DNA of 64,000 nucleotides from Hymenobacter sp. GOD-10R. GTDB lineage: Bacteria; Bacteroidota; Bacteroidia; Cytophagales; Hymenobacteraceae. A program made the translations under genes and the position numbers. The stretch spans positions 3,190,501 to 3,254,500 of the forward strand of contig NZ_CP141184.1 in NCBI RefSeq assembly GCF_035609205.1. Reading direction: 5' to 3'. Below are positions 33,372 to 42,802 of this stretch, piece by piece (the first letter of the stretch is position 1; every line of letters begins with the position of its first letter). Under the pieces are notes generated by a model. It was not told where the DNA came from, ran no database searches, and saw only the letters and a program-made list of their open reading frames with translations.

Positions 33372-36300
33372 ATGAACAAACCAGTACACAAGCTAGGATA
33401 CGGCAGCCTGCTGCTTACGCTGCTAAGTGGCTTGCCATTACACAGTCAAGCACGAGAGCTGGCAGACGAACCATACGTGCCAACAGAGTCTGAAAACGCT
33501 AAAATAGCTCGGGTGGGGAGCAGAGCGGTCCTACATAATCTGAGAGAACGGCATGCAGCGGATATCCTTTCTTTCAATTTCGTGGCGGAGGTAGACCAAA
33601 CGGTAAAAGGCCGGATAACCGATGAAAAGGGCGAGGCTTTGCAGGGTGTGACCGTGCTTCTGAAAGGAACAACTAATGGTACTGCTACGGGAGCCGATGG
33701 CAGCTATTCGCTAACCGTACCGGATGGGGGCGGCACGTTGCTGATTTCCTTTATCGGCTACCAAGCCCAGGAGGTACCGCTCAGCAACAGAGCCACCGTC
33801 AACATCACGCTGTTGCCGGACACCAAAGCCCTCGAGGAAGTGGTGGTAGTGGGCTACGGGGTGCAGCGCAAATCCGATCTGACTGGCTCGGTGGCCAGCG
33901 CCGACCTAGAGGCATTTCGCGAAGCTCCTAATACCAACATTGCGCAGTCTTTACAAGGCACGGTACCTGGGCTAAATGTAGGCCAAGTGAACTCGGCCGG
34001 CGGCAACCCCACCATTCAGGTACGCGGGGCCAATACCATTAATGGCAACGCCAATGTGCTGATTGTATTGGACGGTATTATCTACAATGGTTCGCTGGCC
34101 TCCATCAATCCGGATGATGTGGCCTCTATTGATGTGCTGAAGGATGCCAGTTCCACAGCCGTGTACGGTGCGCAAGCGGCCAATGGGGTGCTGCTCGTTA
34201 CCACCCGCAGGGGTAAAGCTGGGAAGACGCGCATTGCCTACACCGGCTCGTATGCCACGCAGACGCCTAGTGTGAACCTGCGCCCGCAAAACCGCGAGGA
34301 GCTACTACAGCGCATCCGCGACCTGAATTACACCCAGGCATATCTCGCGCCCGAATACACAACCCCGAATCCGAATTTCGACCTGACCAAGTTCGTGGAT
34401 CAAATCCACCTGAACGCGGATGGTACTATTCGCACTGCCGATTTCAACTGGTGGGATGCGGCCACTCAGCGGGGGGCCATCCAGGACCACCAGCTTAGCA
34501 TTTCGGGGGGAAGCGAGAAAACGACGTACCTCGTTTCCGGAGGCTACACCAAACAGCTCGGCTACATCATCAATGACAAGTTCAGCCGCAAGAGTGTGCG
34601 CATCAACTTGGAAACCCAAGCCACCAAGTGGTGGAAGATTGGCGCGCAGACGTTTGGCTCCTTCAACGATTTCAGCGGCGAAGAGCCGACCCTGTCTGAT
34701 ATCGTGCGCATGTCGCCCATGCACGAGCCCTACGACGAAGCCGGCAACCTAATTCCTTTTCCTACCGGAACGGGGCAGGCGAATCCCTTTCTAAGCTCCG
34801 ACGTGAGCGACTCCGACAAGCGCATGACGCTGTTCGGCAACTTCTACTCCGAACTCAGTGCTCCTTTCCTCGAAGGCCTGACGTACCGGCTCAACTTCGG
34901 CAATAACTACCGCACCAACAATCACTATTACGCCAGTCGGTGGGCGGCGGGCCAAACCGGCCAGGCCTATAAGGACCTAGATACGAATTACGACTACACG
35001 CTCGACAACATTCTGACCTATCATAAATCGATTGGCAAACATGAGTTGACGGCCACCTTGCTCTACAGCGCCATCGAGCGGCAGTATTCCCGCACGTACG
35101 CCAACGCCACGGGCTTTTCCAACCTTACGCTAGGGTATAACAGCCTGGAACAGGGCACCAACCAGTTCACGGCTTCCGATGCGTGGGAGGAGCAGCTCAA
35201 CGCGCAGATGGCCCGCCTCAACTATAAGTACAACGAGCGGTATTTGCTGACAGCCACCGTGCGCCGTGACGGCTTCTCTGGCTTTGCTGCCAACGAGAAA
35301 TACGGGATTTTTCCGTCGGCTGCCTTCGGCTGGATCCTCACGGAAGAACCCTTTTTCCGATTCGCGCCCATTAATTTCCTCAAGCTAAGGGCGGGCTACG
35401 GCACAAATGGCAACCTGACCAGTCGTTACTCGTCGCTGGCCCGTTTGGAGCCCAGTGCCGCGTACGTGTTCGGTGATGGGGGCACCACCGTGTTCGGGCA
35501 GCAGGTCAGCACGTTGGCTAATCCGAACTTAAAATGGGAGTCGACACGGGGCCTGAATGCAGGGCTGGACTTTGTGGTGCTGAAGAACCGGATTTCGGGT
35601 AGCCTCGACTACTATAACAACCGCACCAACGACCTACTTTTCGACGTGGCGTTGCCGACTGTCTCAGGCTTTTCGTCTATTCGCACCAATGTAGGCAACC
35701 TCAAAAATGCGGGCTTGGAGCTAACGCTTACCACGCAAAATATTGCCGCCAAGAATTTAAAATGGAGCACCACGTTCAATATTTCCGGCAACCGCAACAA
35801 AATCATTAGGCTGGTGGGAGCTGATGCCAACGGCGACGGCAAGGAAGACGATTTGGTGAGTAGCAACCTCTTCATTGGCCGCTCCATCGGTACCATCTAC
35901 GACCTAAAACCCAACGGCTTCTACCAGGTAGGGGATGATATTCCGGCCGGCTATTATCCGGGCACATTCCGCATCGTGGATGCCAACGGAGACGGCAAGA
36001 TTGACCGGGCCGGTGACCGGGTGTTCTTAGGGCGTAAGGAGCCCGATTATCGCACCAGCCTGCTCAACACGGTGGAGTACAAGGGCTTTACGTTTCGGGT
36101 GTTTCTGAACGCGGTGCTGGGTGGCAACAACAGCTATATCGCCGCCAACAACCCCGCCAACAATATCGGGGGGCTGCTGGATGTGCCTTCGAAGCGGCTC
36201 AACTACCTGAATGCCCTTGATTTCTGGTCTCCCTCCAATCCTAACGCCCTTTATGCCCGTTCTGCCGTTGCGCCGGCGCTAGCGCCGGGCGTGTACCAGA

Positions 36301-36524
36301 ATCGCAGCTTTGTGCGCTTGCAGGATATTTCCCTGGCGTACCGCTTTAGCGGCACCATCATCGACAAGCTGCACGCCGACAACCTGAGCGTGTTCGTTAG
36401 CGCCAAAAACCTTTACACCTGGACCAACTGGGTGGGCTGGGACCCGGAAACCGAACAAGGAATAGACGACTCCGGTCGGCCCGTGCTCAAGGGCTACTCG
36501 TTGGGTCTCACCGTCGCATTCTGA
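33372..36524 (+). CDS. susC: SusC/RagA TonB-linked outer-membrane transporter
   Basis: A 1,050-residue protein. The signal peptide is followed by a 60-residue stretch, then a carboxypeptidase-regulatory-like domain (about residues 77-155: V-K-G-R-I-T-D-E-K-G-E-A-L-Q-G-V-T-V). The TonB-box and plug begin near 156 (E-V-V-V-V-G-Y-G-V-Q-R-K-S-D-L-T-G-S-V, then P-G-L-N-V, I-Q-V-R-G, I-D-V-L-K-D-A-S-S-T-A-V-Y-G). A beta-barrel fills the rest and ends in L-G-L-T-V-A-F. It imports oligosaccharides with its SusD partner, whose gene starts 12 bases downstream. No N-terminal STN domain is present, so direct anti-sigma control is unlikely. Confidence 0.95.
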   Translation: MNKPVHKLGYGSLLLTLLSGLPLHSQARELADEPYVPTESENAKIARVGSRAVLHNLRERHAADILSFNFVAEVDQTVKGRITDEKGEALQGVTVLLKGTTNGTATGADGSYSLTVPDGGGTLLISFIGYQAQEVPLSNRATVNITLLPDTKALEEVVVVGYGVQRKSDLTGSVASADLEAFREAPNTNIAQSLQGTVPGLNVGQVNSAGGNPTIQVRGANTINGNANVLIVLDGIIYNGSLASINPDDVASIDVLKDASSTAVYGAQAANGVLLVTTRRGKAGKTRIAYTGSYATQTPSVNLRPQNREELLQRIRDLNYTQAYLAPEYTTPNPNFDLTKFVDQIHLNADGTIRTADFNWWDAATQRGAIQDHQLSISGGSEKTTYLVSGGYTKQLGYIINDKFSRKSVRINLETQATKWWKIGAQTFGSFNDFSGEEPTLSDIVRMSPMHEPYDEAGNLIPFPTGTGQANPFLSSDVSDSDKRMTLFGNFYSELSAPFLEGLTYRLNFGNNYRTNNHYYASRWAAGQTGQAYKDLDTNYDYTLDNILTYHKSIGKHELTATLLYSAIERQYSRTYANATGFSNLTLGYNSLEQGTNQFTASDAWEEQLNAQMARLNYKYNERYLLTATVRRDGFSGFAANEKYGIFPSAAFGWILTEEPFFRFAPINFLKLRAGYGTNGNLTSRYSSLARLEPSAAYVFGDGGTTVFGQQVSTLANPNLKWESTRGLNAGLDFVVLKNRISGSLDYYNNRTNDLLFDVALPTVSGFSSIRTNVGNLKNAGLELTLTTQNIAAKNLKWSTTFNISGNRNKIIRLVGADANGDGKEDDLVSSNLFIGRSIGTIYDLKPNGFYQVGDDIPAGYYPGTFRIVDANGDGKIDRAGDRVFLGRKEPDYRTSLLNTVEYKGFTFRVFLNAVLGGNNSYIAANNPANNIGGLLDVPSKRLNYLNALDFWSPSNPNALYARSAVAPALAPGVYQNRSFVRLQDISLAYRFSGTIIDKLHADNLSVFVSAKNLYTWTNWVGWDPETEQGIDDSGRPVLKGYSLGLTVAF

Positions 36525-36536
36525 TCGATTTATACC

Positions 36537-38198
36537 ATGAAAAACCTAGCTAAATTATCTCTGCTCCTGCCGTTTCTGGTTCTGGCTTCCTGCAACAAAG
36601 ATTTTCTGAACGAGCAGCCTGCCGATTTTCTCAGCGCCCAAAACGGCTACGTAACCTATAAAGACTTCAACGCGGGGGTAAACAACCTCTACAAGCTGGT
36701 GCGCGCGGAATTCTATACGTCCAATGAAAATAACCCCATGGACTTCTTGTATGGAACCGATATAGTATTCGATGGCCAACCCAGCATCCGGCGCTTTACG
36801 AACCACGCCGCTACGCTGGATCCGTCGGGCGATATTCCGTTGGCGCATTGGCGGGATTTGTACAAAATAATTTCGGAAACGAATACCCTGCTCGCGCGCC
36901 TACCCGCCGCCCAAATGAGCGACAATGAAAAGCTTCTTATCGAAGCGCGGGCGAAGTTTTTTCGGGCATTTTCCTATCGCACCCTAGCCTACCTGTACGG
37001 GGGTGTGCCGATCGTGCTGGAAGAACTCTCCGCGCCAAAATACAACTTCGTGCGCGCCTCCAAGGCGGCCGTACTCAGCCAGGTCATTGACGACCTGACG
37101 TTTGCTACCACTAATCTGCCGGGCATCACGCAGGTGCAGAATGGGGAAATAAGCAAACCTGCTGCGCAACACCTGCTAGCCGAAGTGTACTTGGCAACCG
37201 GCGACTACAACAACGCCATTACCACGGCCACGGCCGTCATCAACGACCCTAATGTGCGCCTGATGCGTAACCGGTTTGGCTCGCGCTCGAGCGTGACGCC
37301 CGGCGATGTGTACTGGGACCTATTTCAGGTTCGAAATCAAAACCGCAGCTCAGGCAATACGGAAGGCCTGTGGGTGGTCCAGTTTGAAACCGATGTGCCG
37401 GGTGGTTCGGCCTTGTCGACTGCCCGAGCCGGCACCGCCCCCTACGAGCGGCACCACGGCCCCAACCTCATCGATTTTCGGTTGGGCAACCTCTTGCCGT
37501 TCCGCTGGCCGACCGGGGATTACACGGGCGGCCGGGGCATCGGCTGGGCTGTGTCGACGAAGTACTTCAGTAATACCATCTGGGCCAGTGACTTCACAAC
37601 CGACCTGCGGAATGCCAATCACAATTTTGTGCGCGTTTACACCTACAACAACCCGGCTGTGCCCAGCCTATTCGGTCAAACGGTGTCAGCCGATGCGCCC
37701 CCGGCGGGCATCACTGTGCCGAGCCGCTCGTTCTACGCCTACCAATCGAAGGTAACCACGCCCTTTACGCATCCGGCTAACCTATACGCCAATGCGGCCA
37801 CGTTCCAACTCAAGGACATTGCCGGCGGGACCTATACGGATCAGTACATGTTCCGGCTGGCGGAAACTTACCTCATTCGCGCGGAAGCCAACCTAGGTAA
37901 GGGCGACAAAGCCGCGGCCGCAACCGATATCAACGTAATTCGCAGCCGCGTCAATGCCAGGCCCATAGCCGCCAACGACGTGACCATCGACTACATTCTC
38001 GACGAGCGGATGCGTGAGCTTGGCATGGAAGAGAAGCGGCGCCTGACGCTTATGCGCCTAGGCCTGCTGTATGACCGGGTGAAGCGCTTCAACCCGTATT
38101 ACGGCGACATTCAGGTGAAGCACAACCTGTTTCCAATTCCTTTTGCGGAAATCGAGCGCAACCGCGAAGCCGTATTGGAGCAAAATCCGGGGTATTAA
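36537..38198 (+). CDS. susD: RagB/SusD family nutrient-binding lipoprotein
   Basis: A 553-residue protein with lipobox L-A-S-C (Cys19) followed by N-K-D-F-L-N-E-Q-P-A-D, the usual SusD N-terminus. TPR-like helices follow (A-R-A-K-F-F-R-A-F-S-Y-R-T-L-A-Y-L-Y-G-G-V-P-I-V, A-Q-H-L-L-A-E-V-Y-L-A-T-G-D-Y). The C-terminus has Y-L-I-R-A-E-A-N, D-I-N-V-I-R-S-R-V-N-A and L-D-E-R-M-R-E-L-G-M-E, and ends N-P-G-Y. It caps the SusC barrel and binds glycan at the cell surface. It is co-transcribed with susC. Confidence 0.95.
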   Translation: MKNLAKLSLLLPFLVLASCNKDFLNEQPADFLSAQNGYVTYKDFNAGVNNLYKLVRAEFYTSNENNPMDFLYGTDIVFDGQPSIRRFTNHAATLDPSGDIPLAHWRDLYKIISETNTLLARLPAAQMSDNEKLLIEARAKFFRAFSYRTLAYLYGGVPIVLEELSAPKYNFVRASKAAVLSQVIDDLTFATTNLPGITQVQNGEISKPAAQHLLAEVYLATGDYNNAITTATAVINDPNVRLMRNRFGSRSSVTPGDVYWDLFQVRNQNRSSGNTEGLWVVQFETDVPGGSALSTARAGTAPYERHHGPNLIDFRLGNLLPFRWPTGDYTGGRGIGWAVSTKYFSNTIWASDFTTDLRNANHNFVRVYTYNNPAVPSLFGQTVSADAPPAGITVPSRSFYAYQSKVTTPFTHPANLYANAATFQLKDIAGGTYTDQYMFRLAETYLIRAEANLGKGDKAAAATDINVIRSRVNARPIAANDVTIDYILDERMRELGMEEKRRLTLMRLGLLYDRVKRFNPYYGDIQVKHNLFPIPFAEIERNREAVLEQNPGY

Positions 38199-38273
38199 TA
38201 CTTTCATTAGATCATTGAGCCAAGAACCAATAGGCTGCGAATGGTGCAATCAATTAACTGCTTGCTTAACTAT

Positions 38274-39758
38274 ATGATACAACGAACAACCAACCGACTA
38301 CCTAGGAAAGTGACCCACTGGCTCGTGGTGCTGCTAAGCGTGGGGGCCGGCCTCGCGTTCGGCCAGTTGAAACGCCCCGCGAAACGCCCCCCTAACATCA
38401 TTTTTATTGTGGCCGATGACCTGGGCTACGGGGAGGTTAGTTGCTATGGGCAGCAACGGTACCAGACCCCGAACATCGACCGGCTAGCCAGTGAAGGGCT
38501 GAAGTTTACGCAGGGCTACGCAGGAACGGCCGTCTGTTCGCCCTCCCGCTCGTCGTTCTTCACCGGCCAGCACACCGGCCACACGCCTGTGCGCGGCAAC
38601 CTCGCGGTGCCGCCGGAGGGACAATATCCCCTGCCAGCATCGAGTCGCATCATTCCGCAATTGCTCAAGCAAGCCGGCTATGCTACTGGGTGTTTCGGTA
38701 AATGGGGCTTGGGCGGACCAGGGAGCAGTGGCGACCCGGTAAACCAAGGAATTGATGAATTCTTCGGTTACAACAGCCAAACGCTGGCGCACAATTACTA
38801 CCCCTACTACCTCTGGCACAACCGGGAAAAGATTATGCTCCCGGAAAACCGCGGGAGCCGCTCAGGCACCTACGCCCCAGAACTAATTCAGCAGCACCTG
38901 CTGGCCTTTATCGAGCAGCATCAGGCTCAGCCCTTTGCCGTCTTCATGACCACTCCGATTCCGCACGCCGAGCTTGTCGCACCGCCGGCCTATATGCAGC
39001 AAACCATCGGCAAATACGGTCCGGAAAAACCTTACATCGGCCCCGATACTAGCCTAGCATCCTTCACCAAGACGGGCGCTTACCTGTCGCAGCCGCACCC
39101 ACGGGCCGCTGTGGTGGCCATGATGCAGGTGTTAGACGACCAAGTAGGGCAAATCATGCACAAGCTCAAGCAACTTAATTTGGATGATAACACCCTGGTT
39201 ATCTTCACCTCTGATAATGGCCCTTCTGCCGAGGGGGGTAAAGATTTAGCGTATTTTAACAGCAGCGGGGGGCTGCGAGGAGCAAAACGGGATTTGTACG
39301 AAGGCGGTGTTCGGGTGCCCTTCATTGTGCGGTGGCCCGGTCGGGTGAAAGCCGGAACCGTCACCCCGCAGCTCGCCGCTTTCTGGGACCTGTTGCCCAC
39401 GTTCATGGACGTAGCGGGTCTGAAAACCCCGGCTGGCATCGATGGTGTTTCACTGCTGCCCACCCTTACCGGGCTAGGCAGACAGCAGCAACATCCCTAT
39501 CTGTACTGGGAATTTTATGAGCAGGGGGGCAGCGTAGCCGCTCGCTGGGGAAAGTGGAAAGCTGTCCGCCTGAACATGGCCACGACGCCCAATGGGCCCA
39601 TTGAGCTTTATGACTTAACTGCCGACCCCAGTGAAAAGCACGATGTGGCGTCGCAGCACCCGGATGTAATCGACCATTTTGCACAAATCTTCACCAAGGA
39701 ACATGTGCCGTCGCCGGTGTTTCATTTTCAGCCAAAGAAAGCAGCCGCCGTCGAGTGA
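38274..39758 (+). CDS. Secreted sulfatase (formylglycine-dependent, Cys type)
   Basis: About 494 residues; ATG 38274 gives a signal peptide ending F-G-Q, whereas ATG 38241 adds 11 residues. Metal ligands Asp48-Asp49 lie in I-F-I-V-A-D-D-L-G-Y-G. The sulfatase signature C-S-P-S-R is at 88-92, so Cys88 would be converted to formylglycine. Further motifs: F-G-K-W-G-L-G-G, T-P-I-P-H-A-E, F-T-S-D-N-G-P and a C-terminal sulfatase subdomain with P-F-I-V-R-W-P-G-R-V. The arylsulfatase-A-like shape and position directly after SusCD suggest desulfation of a sulfated polysaccharide. The maturase is not in the window. Confidence 0.92.
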   Translation: MIQRTTNRLPRKVTHWLVVLLSVGAGLAFGQLKRPAKRPPNIIFIVADDLGYGEVSCYGQQRYQTPNIDRLASEGLKFTQGYAGTAVCSPSRSSFFTGQHTGHTPVRGNLAVPPEGQYPLPASSRIIPQLLKQAGYATGCFGKWGLGGPGSSGDPVNQGIDEFFGYNSQTLAHNYYPYYLWHNREKIMLPENRGSRSGTYAPELIQQHLLAFIEQHQAQPFAVFMTTPIPHAELVAPPAYMQQTIGKYGPEKPYIGPDTSLASFTKTGAYLSQPHPRAAVVAMMQVLDDQVGQIMHKLKQLNLDDNTLVIFTSDNGPSAEGGKDLAYFNSSGGLRGAKRDLYEGGVRVPFIVRWPGRVKAGTVTPQLAAFWDLLPTFMDVAGLKTPAGIDGVSLLPTLTGLGRQQQHPYLYWEFYEQGGSVAARWGKWKAVRLNMATTPNGPIELYDLTADPSEKHDVASQHPDVIDHFAQIFTKEHVPSPVFHFQPKKAAAVE

Positions 39759-40033
39759 ATTATACCAAAGCGTAGACTAGCCGTGCATTAGTACAGAGAA
39801 CTGCTTAGTATTTGCGCTAGAGGTAAGTGCTTAGACAGGTGAAATTAATATATACTTTTATGAACACTTAGAACATTCATCTATACGGCCTAGAAAACGC
39901 GGTTGCTCCGGGCTGTTTGTCTTAGGTAAGCTGAACACCGCCGCCTACCTCCTCTAACCGGTAGAGCAGAACGCGTAAATACATACAAGCACCTTTCCTA
40001 TGACAGCGCCCACGGCCAACGCCTGCCCGTTGT

Positions 40034-40777
40034 ATGTTAAGGCTCACGCCTAGCACTCCACTCCCTGTTCTAGCCTGCATGGCCCGCGCAAGTCAACGCT
40101 TTCTGATTCTACTCTGGTCCTGCACGTTCGGCGCAATGGCGCTGGGATCGATGGTCGCTTATGGCGAGCCCCTGTACTGGCTGAGTGGGGTTCTACTGTG
40201 GGGCAGTGGGTTCTTCACGTTATTGGTTCAAGCGCCTCACCTCGCTCTCACTCGATCAGCGAGGGTGACGTGGTTACGTTACTTGGTGGGGGTTGGAGCG
40301 CTGGGCGTTGCCTTCTGCTACTTCGCCACCTCCCTTGCATTCTTTACCGGGTGGTTTATGGGCCTGTTCAGTGTGTTGCTACTGATTATCCCCCAAAGGC
40401 GAACTGGTCGGCTGGCGCTACTTATGACAACTGTCGGCTTGGTTGTACTGCCCTGGGGTGTTTTATGTCACACCAGTCTGCTGCCTTCTATTGCCGCTGG
40501 TAACCAGGCACACCTGCGCGTGCTGCTAACGTGCGGCGCGGACGTGAACGAACTTCGCCAGCACGATACTCCTTTGATTGCTGCTGTTCGCCTAGGCCGG
40601 GCCGATCTGGTAGAAATGTTGCTGCGTCATGGCGCGGACCCGAATGGACGCAGCAGCGCTTTTATGAATGCAACGCCCGTCTTGTTCGATGCCGCTCGGC
40701 TGCCAGCCGAGAAGCACCGCGTGCTACAACTGCTGCTGGAGTATGGTGCCGACTCAAACCTGACGAATGGTAGCTAG
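40034..40777 (+). CDS. Membrane protein with C-terminal ankyrin repeats
   Basis: A 247-residue protein. Four to five hydrophobic helices occupy about residues 20-155, followed by ankyrin-type repeats (about 165-245): V-L-L-T-C-G-A-D-V-N-E, then T-P-L-I-A-A-V-R-L-G-R-A-D-L-V-E-M-L-L-R-H-G-A-D-P-N-G, and V-L-Q-L-L-L-E-Y-G-A-D-S-N-L. The chain stops just inside the last repeat (T-N-G-S), so the C-terminus may be shortened. ATG 40034 or 40079 could start it. It may be a membrane-bound protein-protein adapter. It is not clearly linked to the polysaccharide genes. Confidence 0.7.
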   Translation: MLRLTPSTPLPVLACMARASQRFLILLWSCTFGAMALGSMVAYGEPLYWLSGVLLWGSGFFTLLVQAPHLALTRSARVTWLRYLVGVGALGVAFCYFATSLAFFTGWFMGLFSVLLLIIPQRRTGRLALLMTTVGLVVLPWGVLCHTSLLPSIAAGNQAHLRVLLTCGADVNELRQHDTPLIAAVRLGRADLVEMLLRHGADPNGRSSAFMNATPVLFDAARLPAEKHRVLQLLLEYGADSNLTNGS

Positions 40778-40940
40778 GCAATGCAACCATGGCGCGGCCG
40801 CGGTGCTCTTCTGTTTAGGTGAGTTTATCTCTTCCTATTTTCCTAAGACCACGATTCATGAAAGTGCTGCCAGAGCTTTGCTAAGGGGTAGACGACCAAT
40901 CCCACTTTTTGTTCTCATTCATTCTTTTATCTCTGCTTCT

Positions 40941-41342
40941 ATGCGCACCTGTACTTGCCTTCACCACTTAGCCGGCTTCGGCCTGCTACTCTTCTTAGGG
41001 TTCAGCGGCTGCACGGCCGAGGATACCGTTTGCCCTGCAACAACGACCGAGTGCAGCGAACTCGTCACGGTGCGTTTCTGTGCAAGCTATGGTGATAGCC
41101 CCACGTGCGTGGCCAATCACACGACGCTGCAAGTAGCCAGTAGCTACCCCGGGTTGCCAGCTGGCTACCATGTGTTGCCGGTGGGCGCAGAGTGGCGGGC
41201 CTATCAGGCGCGGCAAGTGAACGGACAGGTGCTGCGGGTAGGTTTTAAGCTCGGGCCTGCGCTACCGCCCAATGTGGATGGCCTCAGAACCGCTACTATC
41301 ACCTGCTTGGAAACAGCGGAGGAGCAATCGTTAGGTAAGTAG
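40941..41342 (+). CDS. Cys-rich lipoprotein of unknown function
   Basis: A 133-residue protein with ATG 40941. The signal (M-R-T-C-T-C-L-H-H, Leu-rich helix) ends in F-S-G-C, a lipobox-like site. The mature part has several Cys (T-V-C-P, T-E-C-S, R-F-C-A-S, P-T-C-V), suggesting disulfides, and Y-P-G-L-P-A-G-Y-H-V-L-P-V-G. The longer frame to 40767 has no support. No family recognised. Confidence 0.6.
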   Translation: MRTCTCLHHLAGFGLLLFLGFSGCTAEDTVCPATTTECSELVTVRFCASYGDSPTCVANHTTLQVASSYPGLPAGYHVLPVGAEWRAYQARQVNGQVLRVGFKLGPALPPNVDGLRTATITCLETAEEQSLGK

Positions 41343-41432
41343 TAGATCGGGGGCAAGATGTAGTCAGCTTCACGTGGCCTCGTACAAGAACCCGACTCAC
41401 CCGTTCCCTCCGTGGGGCAAGCGGGCGCGTGC

Positions 41433-41638
41433 CTAGAGCAACTTTAAGAATGAACTGGTATCGATACTCGCCTGGCTGGTACCACGGCGCTTACCATTTT
41501 TCGGATTCCACTCACTGGGGAGTAAGCAGAACTTGGTGGAGTACTCGCTATGCTGGCCGTGGATGGTGATACGCAGGGAGATCGGCGCGTGGCCGGCTGT
41601 TTTGGCTTTGTGCTTTTTTGCCAAAACAGCAGCTCCAT
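41433..41638 (-). pseudogene. N-terminal fragment of a tyrosine integrase (arm-binding domain)
   Basis: One frame starts M-E-L-L-F-W at 41638 and loses frame; the next frame continues K-K-H-K-A-K-T-A-G-H-A-P-I-S-L-R-I-T-I-H-G-Q and then S-E-Y-S-T-K-F and P-S-E-W-N-P-K. That is the Arm-DNA-binding domain of Bacteroidota site-specific recombinases (typical pattern: L-R-I-T-I-N-G, E-F-S-T, P-x-E-W). The rest (SAM-like and catalytic domains) is absent: the frame ends at 41433. A one-base shift near 41620 plus 3' loss shows it is dead. Confidence 0.7.
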
Positions 41639-41809
41639 CGGAAGTGAATGTGACCTGTTCCCGTGCCGCAGGAATAGGGCGGCCGGGTATTGCAGGGTGA
41701 ATAGATGATCGATTTTGGAATCATAGAAAGCGTACTAATCCGTAACAGCACGAGAAATCGGCAGTAGGGCTAAGGACATACGAACCCCAGCACCGGTTTT
41801 AGCCGGGCT

Positions 41810-42367
41810 GTGTTTTGGCGTTTTTCACAGTTCTATAGGGATGAGGGGAAGGGCGAGGGTGTGCTGCGAGGGGTAACCGGAAAGGTAACCACGCTTTTTC
41901 GACTGCTCCTTACTACGTGGTGGCGGCTTACGAACTTACTCGTGCTCTTCACGCATACAATCAAGCACGAGCTGTCTCCTCAAGCGCCCACGAAACAGGC
42001 GCGCCTAGCGCACCGACAATATTTAGGAGCTGTACGCTCCGATCAAGGTCGGGTGCTCTTTTACGTAGTTACTGAATTTTACACCGTTCCGGCCGCGCAA
42101 AGCGCGCATGGACATAGCCGTGTCGTCTTACTCGCGGTCCAGCAACGCCCGGCTGGGCAGTATGTGGTCGACCTGCCCGGGGAGCTGCCCTATCAACCGG
42201 AACGCAACACACTTTACTTTCGCTATCAAGATACCCAGCAGCGCTGGCTGGTGCATACCCAACGGCTCAGGACGAAGATGCCGCGTACTATATGCGTCGA
42301 ACCGGCCACCAACTGCTTCTTGCTGGAAATGCAAGTCGCTCCCTCTTACAAGCATCAAGACGAGTAA
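41810..42367 (+). CDS. Hypothetical protein
   Basis: A 185-residue frame from a GTG. Residues 25-50 include a modest hydrophobic stretch; from 65 on the sequence is beta-like with no motif. Composition and length suggest a real but orphan gene, perhaps with a different start. It lies just after the integrase fragment and before a strong hairpin at 42440, and could be cargo of the lost element. I do not recognise it. Confidence 0.45.
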   Translation: MFWRFSQFYRDEGKGEGVLRGVTGKVTTLFRLLLTTWWRLTNLLVLFTHTIKHELSPQAPTKQARLAHRQYLGAVRSDQGRVLFYVVTEFYTVPAAQSAHGHSRVVLLAVQQRPAGQYVVDLPGELPYQPERNTLYFRYQDTQQRWLVHTQRLRTKMPRTICVEPATNCFLLEMQVAPSYKHQDE

Positions 42368-42430
42368 GTGCTTCATCAACGACACTCCGTAAGCAATACA
42401 CGGGTCGATAATTCTGGTTTAGAATACTAC

Positions 42431-42523
42431 GATCGAGTTTGTATCATTTCACAAACGCCCTCCCAAGAAATGATACATCAGCTCATAAGTCAGGCTGATT
42501 ATTATGGTTGAGCTTGTGTCATT
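42431..42523 (+). repeat. Imperfect direct repeat of 18 bases
   Basis: GATCGAGTTTGTATCATT (42431-42448) recurs as GGTTGAGCTTGTGTCATT (42506-42523), with 14 of 18 positions identical. The first copy overlaps the hairpin at 42440. It could mark regulator sites or remnants of a mobile-element end. Confidence 0.35.
42440..42477 (+). terminator. Strong hairpin downstream of the hypothetical gene
   Basis: TGTATCATTTC (42440-42450) pairs perfectly with GAAATGATACA (42467-42477) around a 16-base loop. It starts 73 bases after the stop codon at 42367 and so may be a terminator. It lacks a T tract. Confidence 0.5.
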
Positions 42524-42802
42524 CAGCATTAGTGTATGTTGCGCGTCTGATTCAGGCCTGAATTATCCTGCCTCACCTGGGAGCATAGCTGGCCTTGCTT
42601 TGGCAAATAATTGGTTAGGTGCTGGTTATCGAGCGCATGCCTCCACTTTAAACGCGCCCTGACATGAACGGCTAACACTATGTAGCTAGCCGTTGCGTGG
42701 CTTTCAGTTGGCAATCTTACCTCCCTGCGTTCTATCTTCGGCTGCCCTGCGGTGGGCGTCAAGCTATTCCTAGATACCCTCTTATCACCTACCCTTACGC
42801 GT
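42524..42802. other. Upstream region of the GxGYxYP gene, nothing else seen
   Basis: About 280 bases without a credible open frame. It presumably includes the promoter of the gene at 42803. No riboswitch or clear operator was found. Confidence 0.4.
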
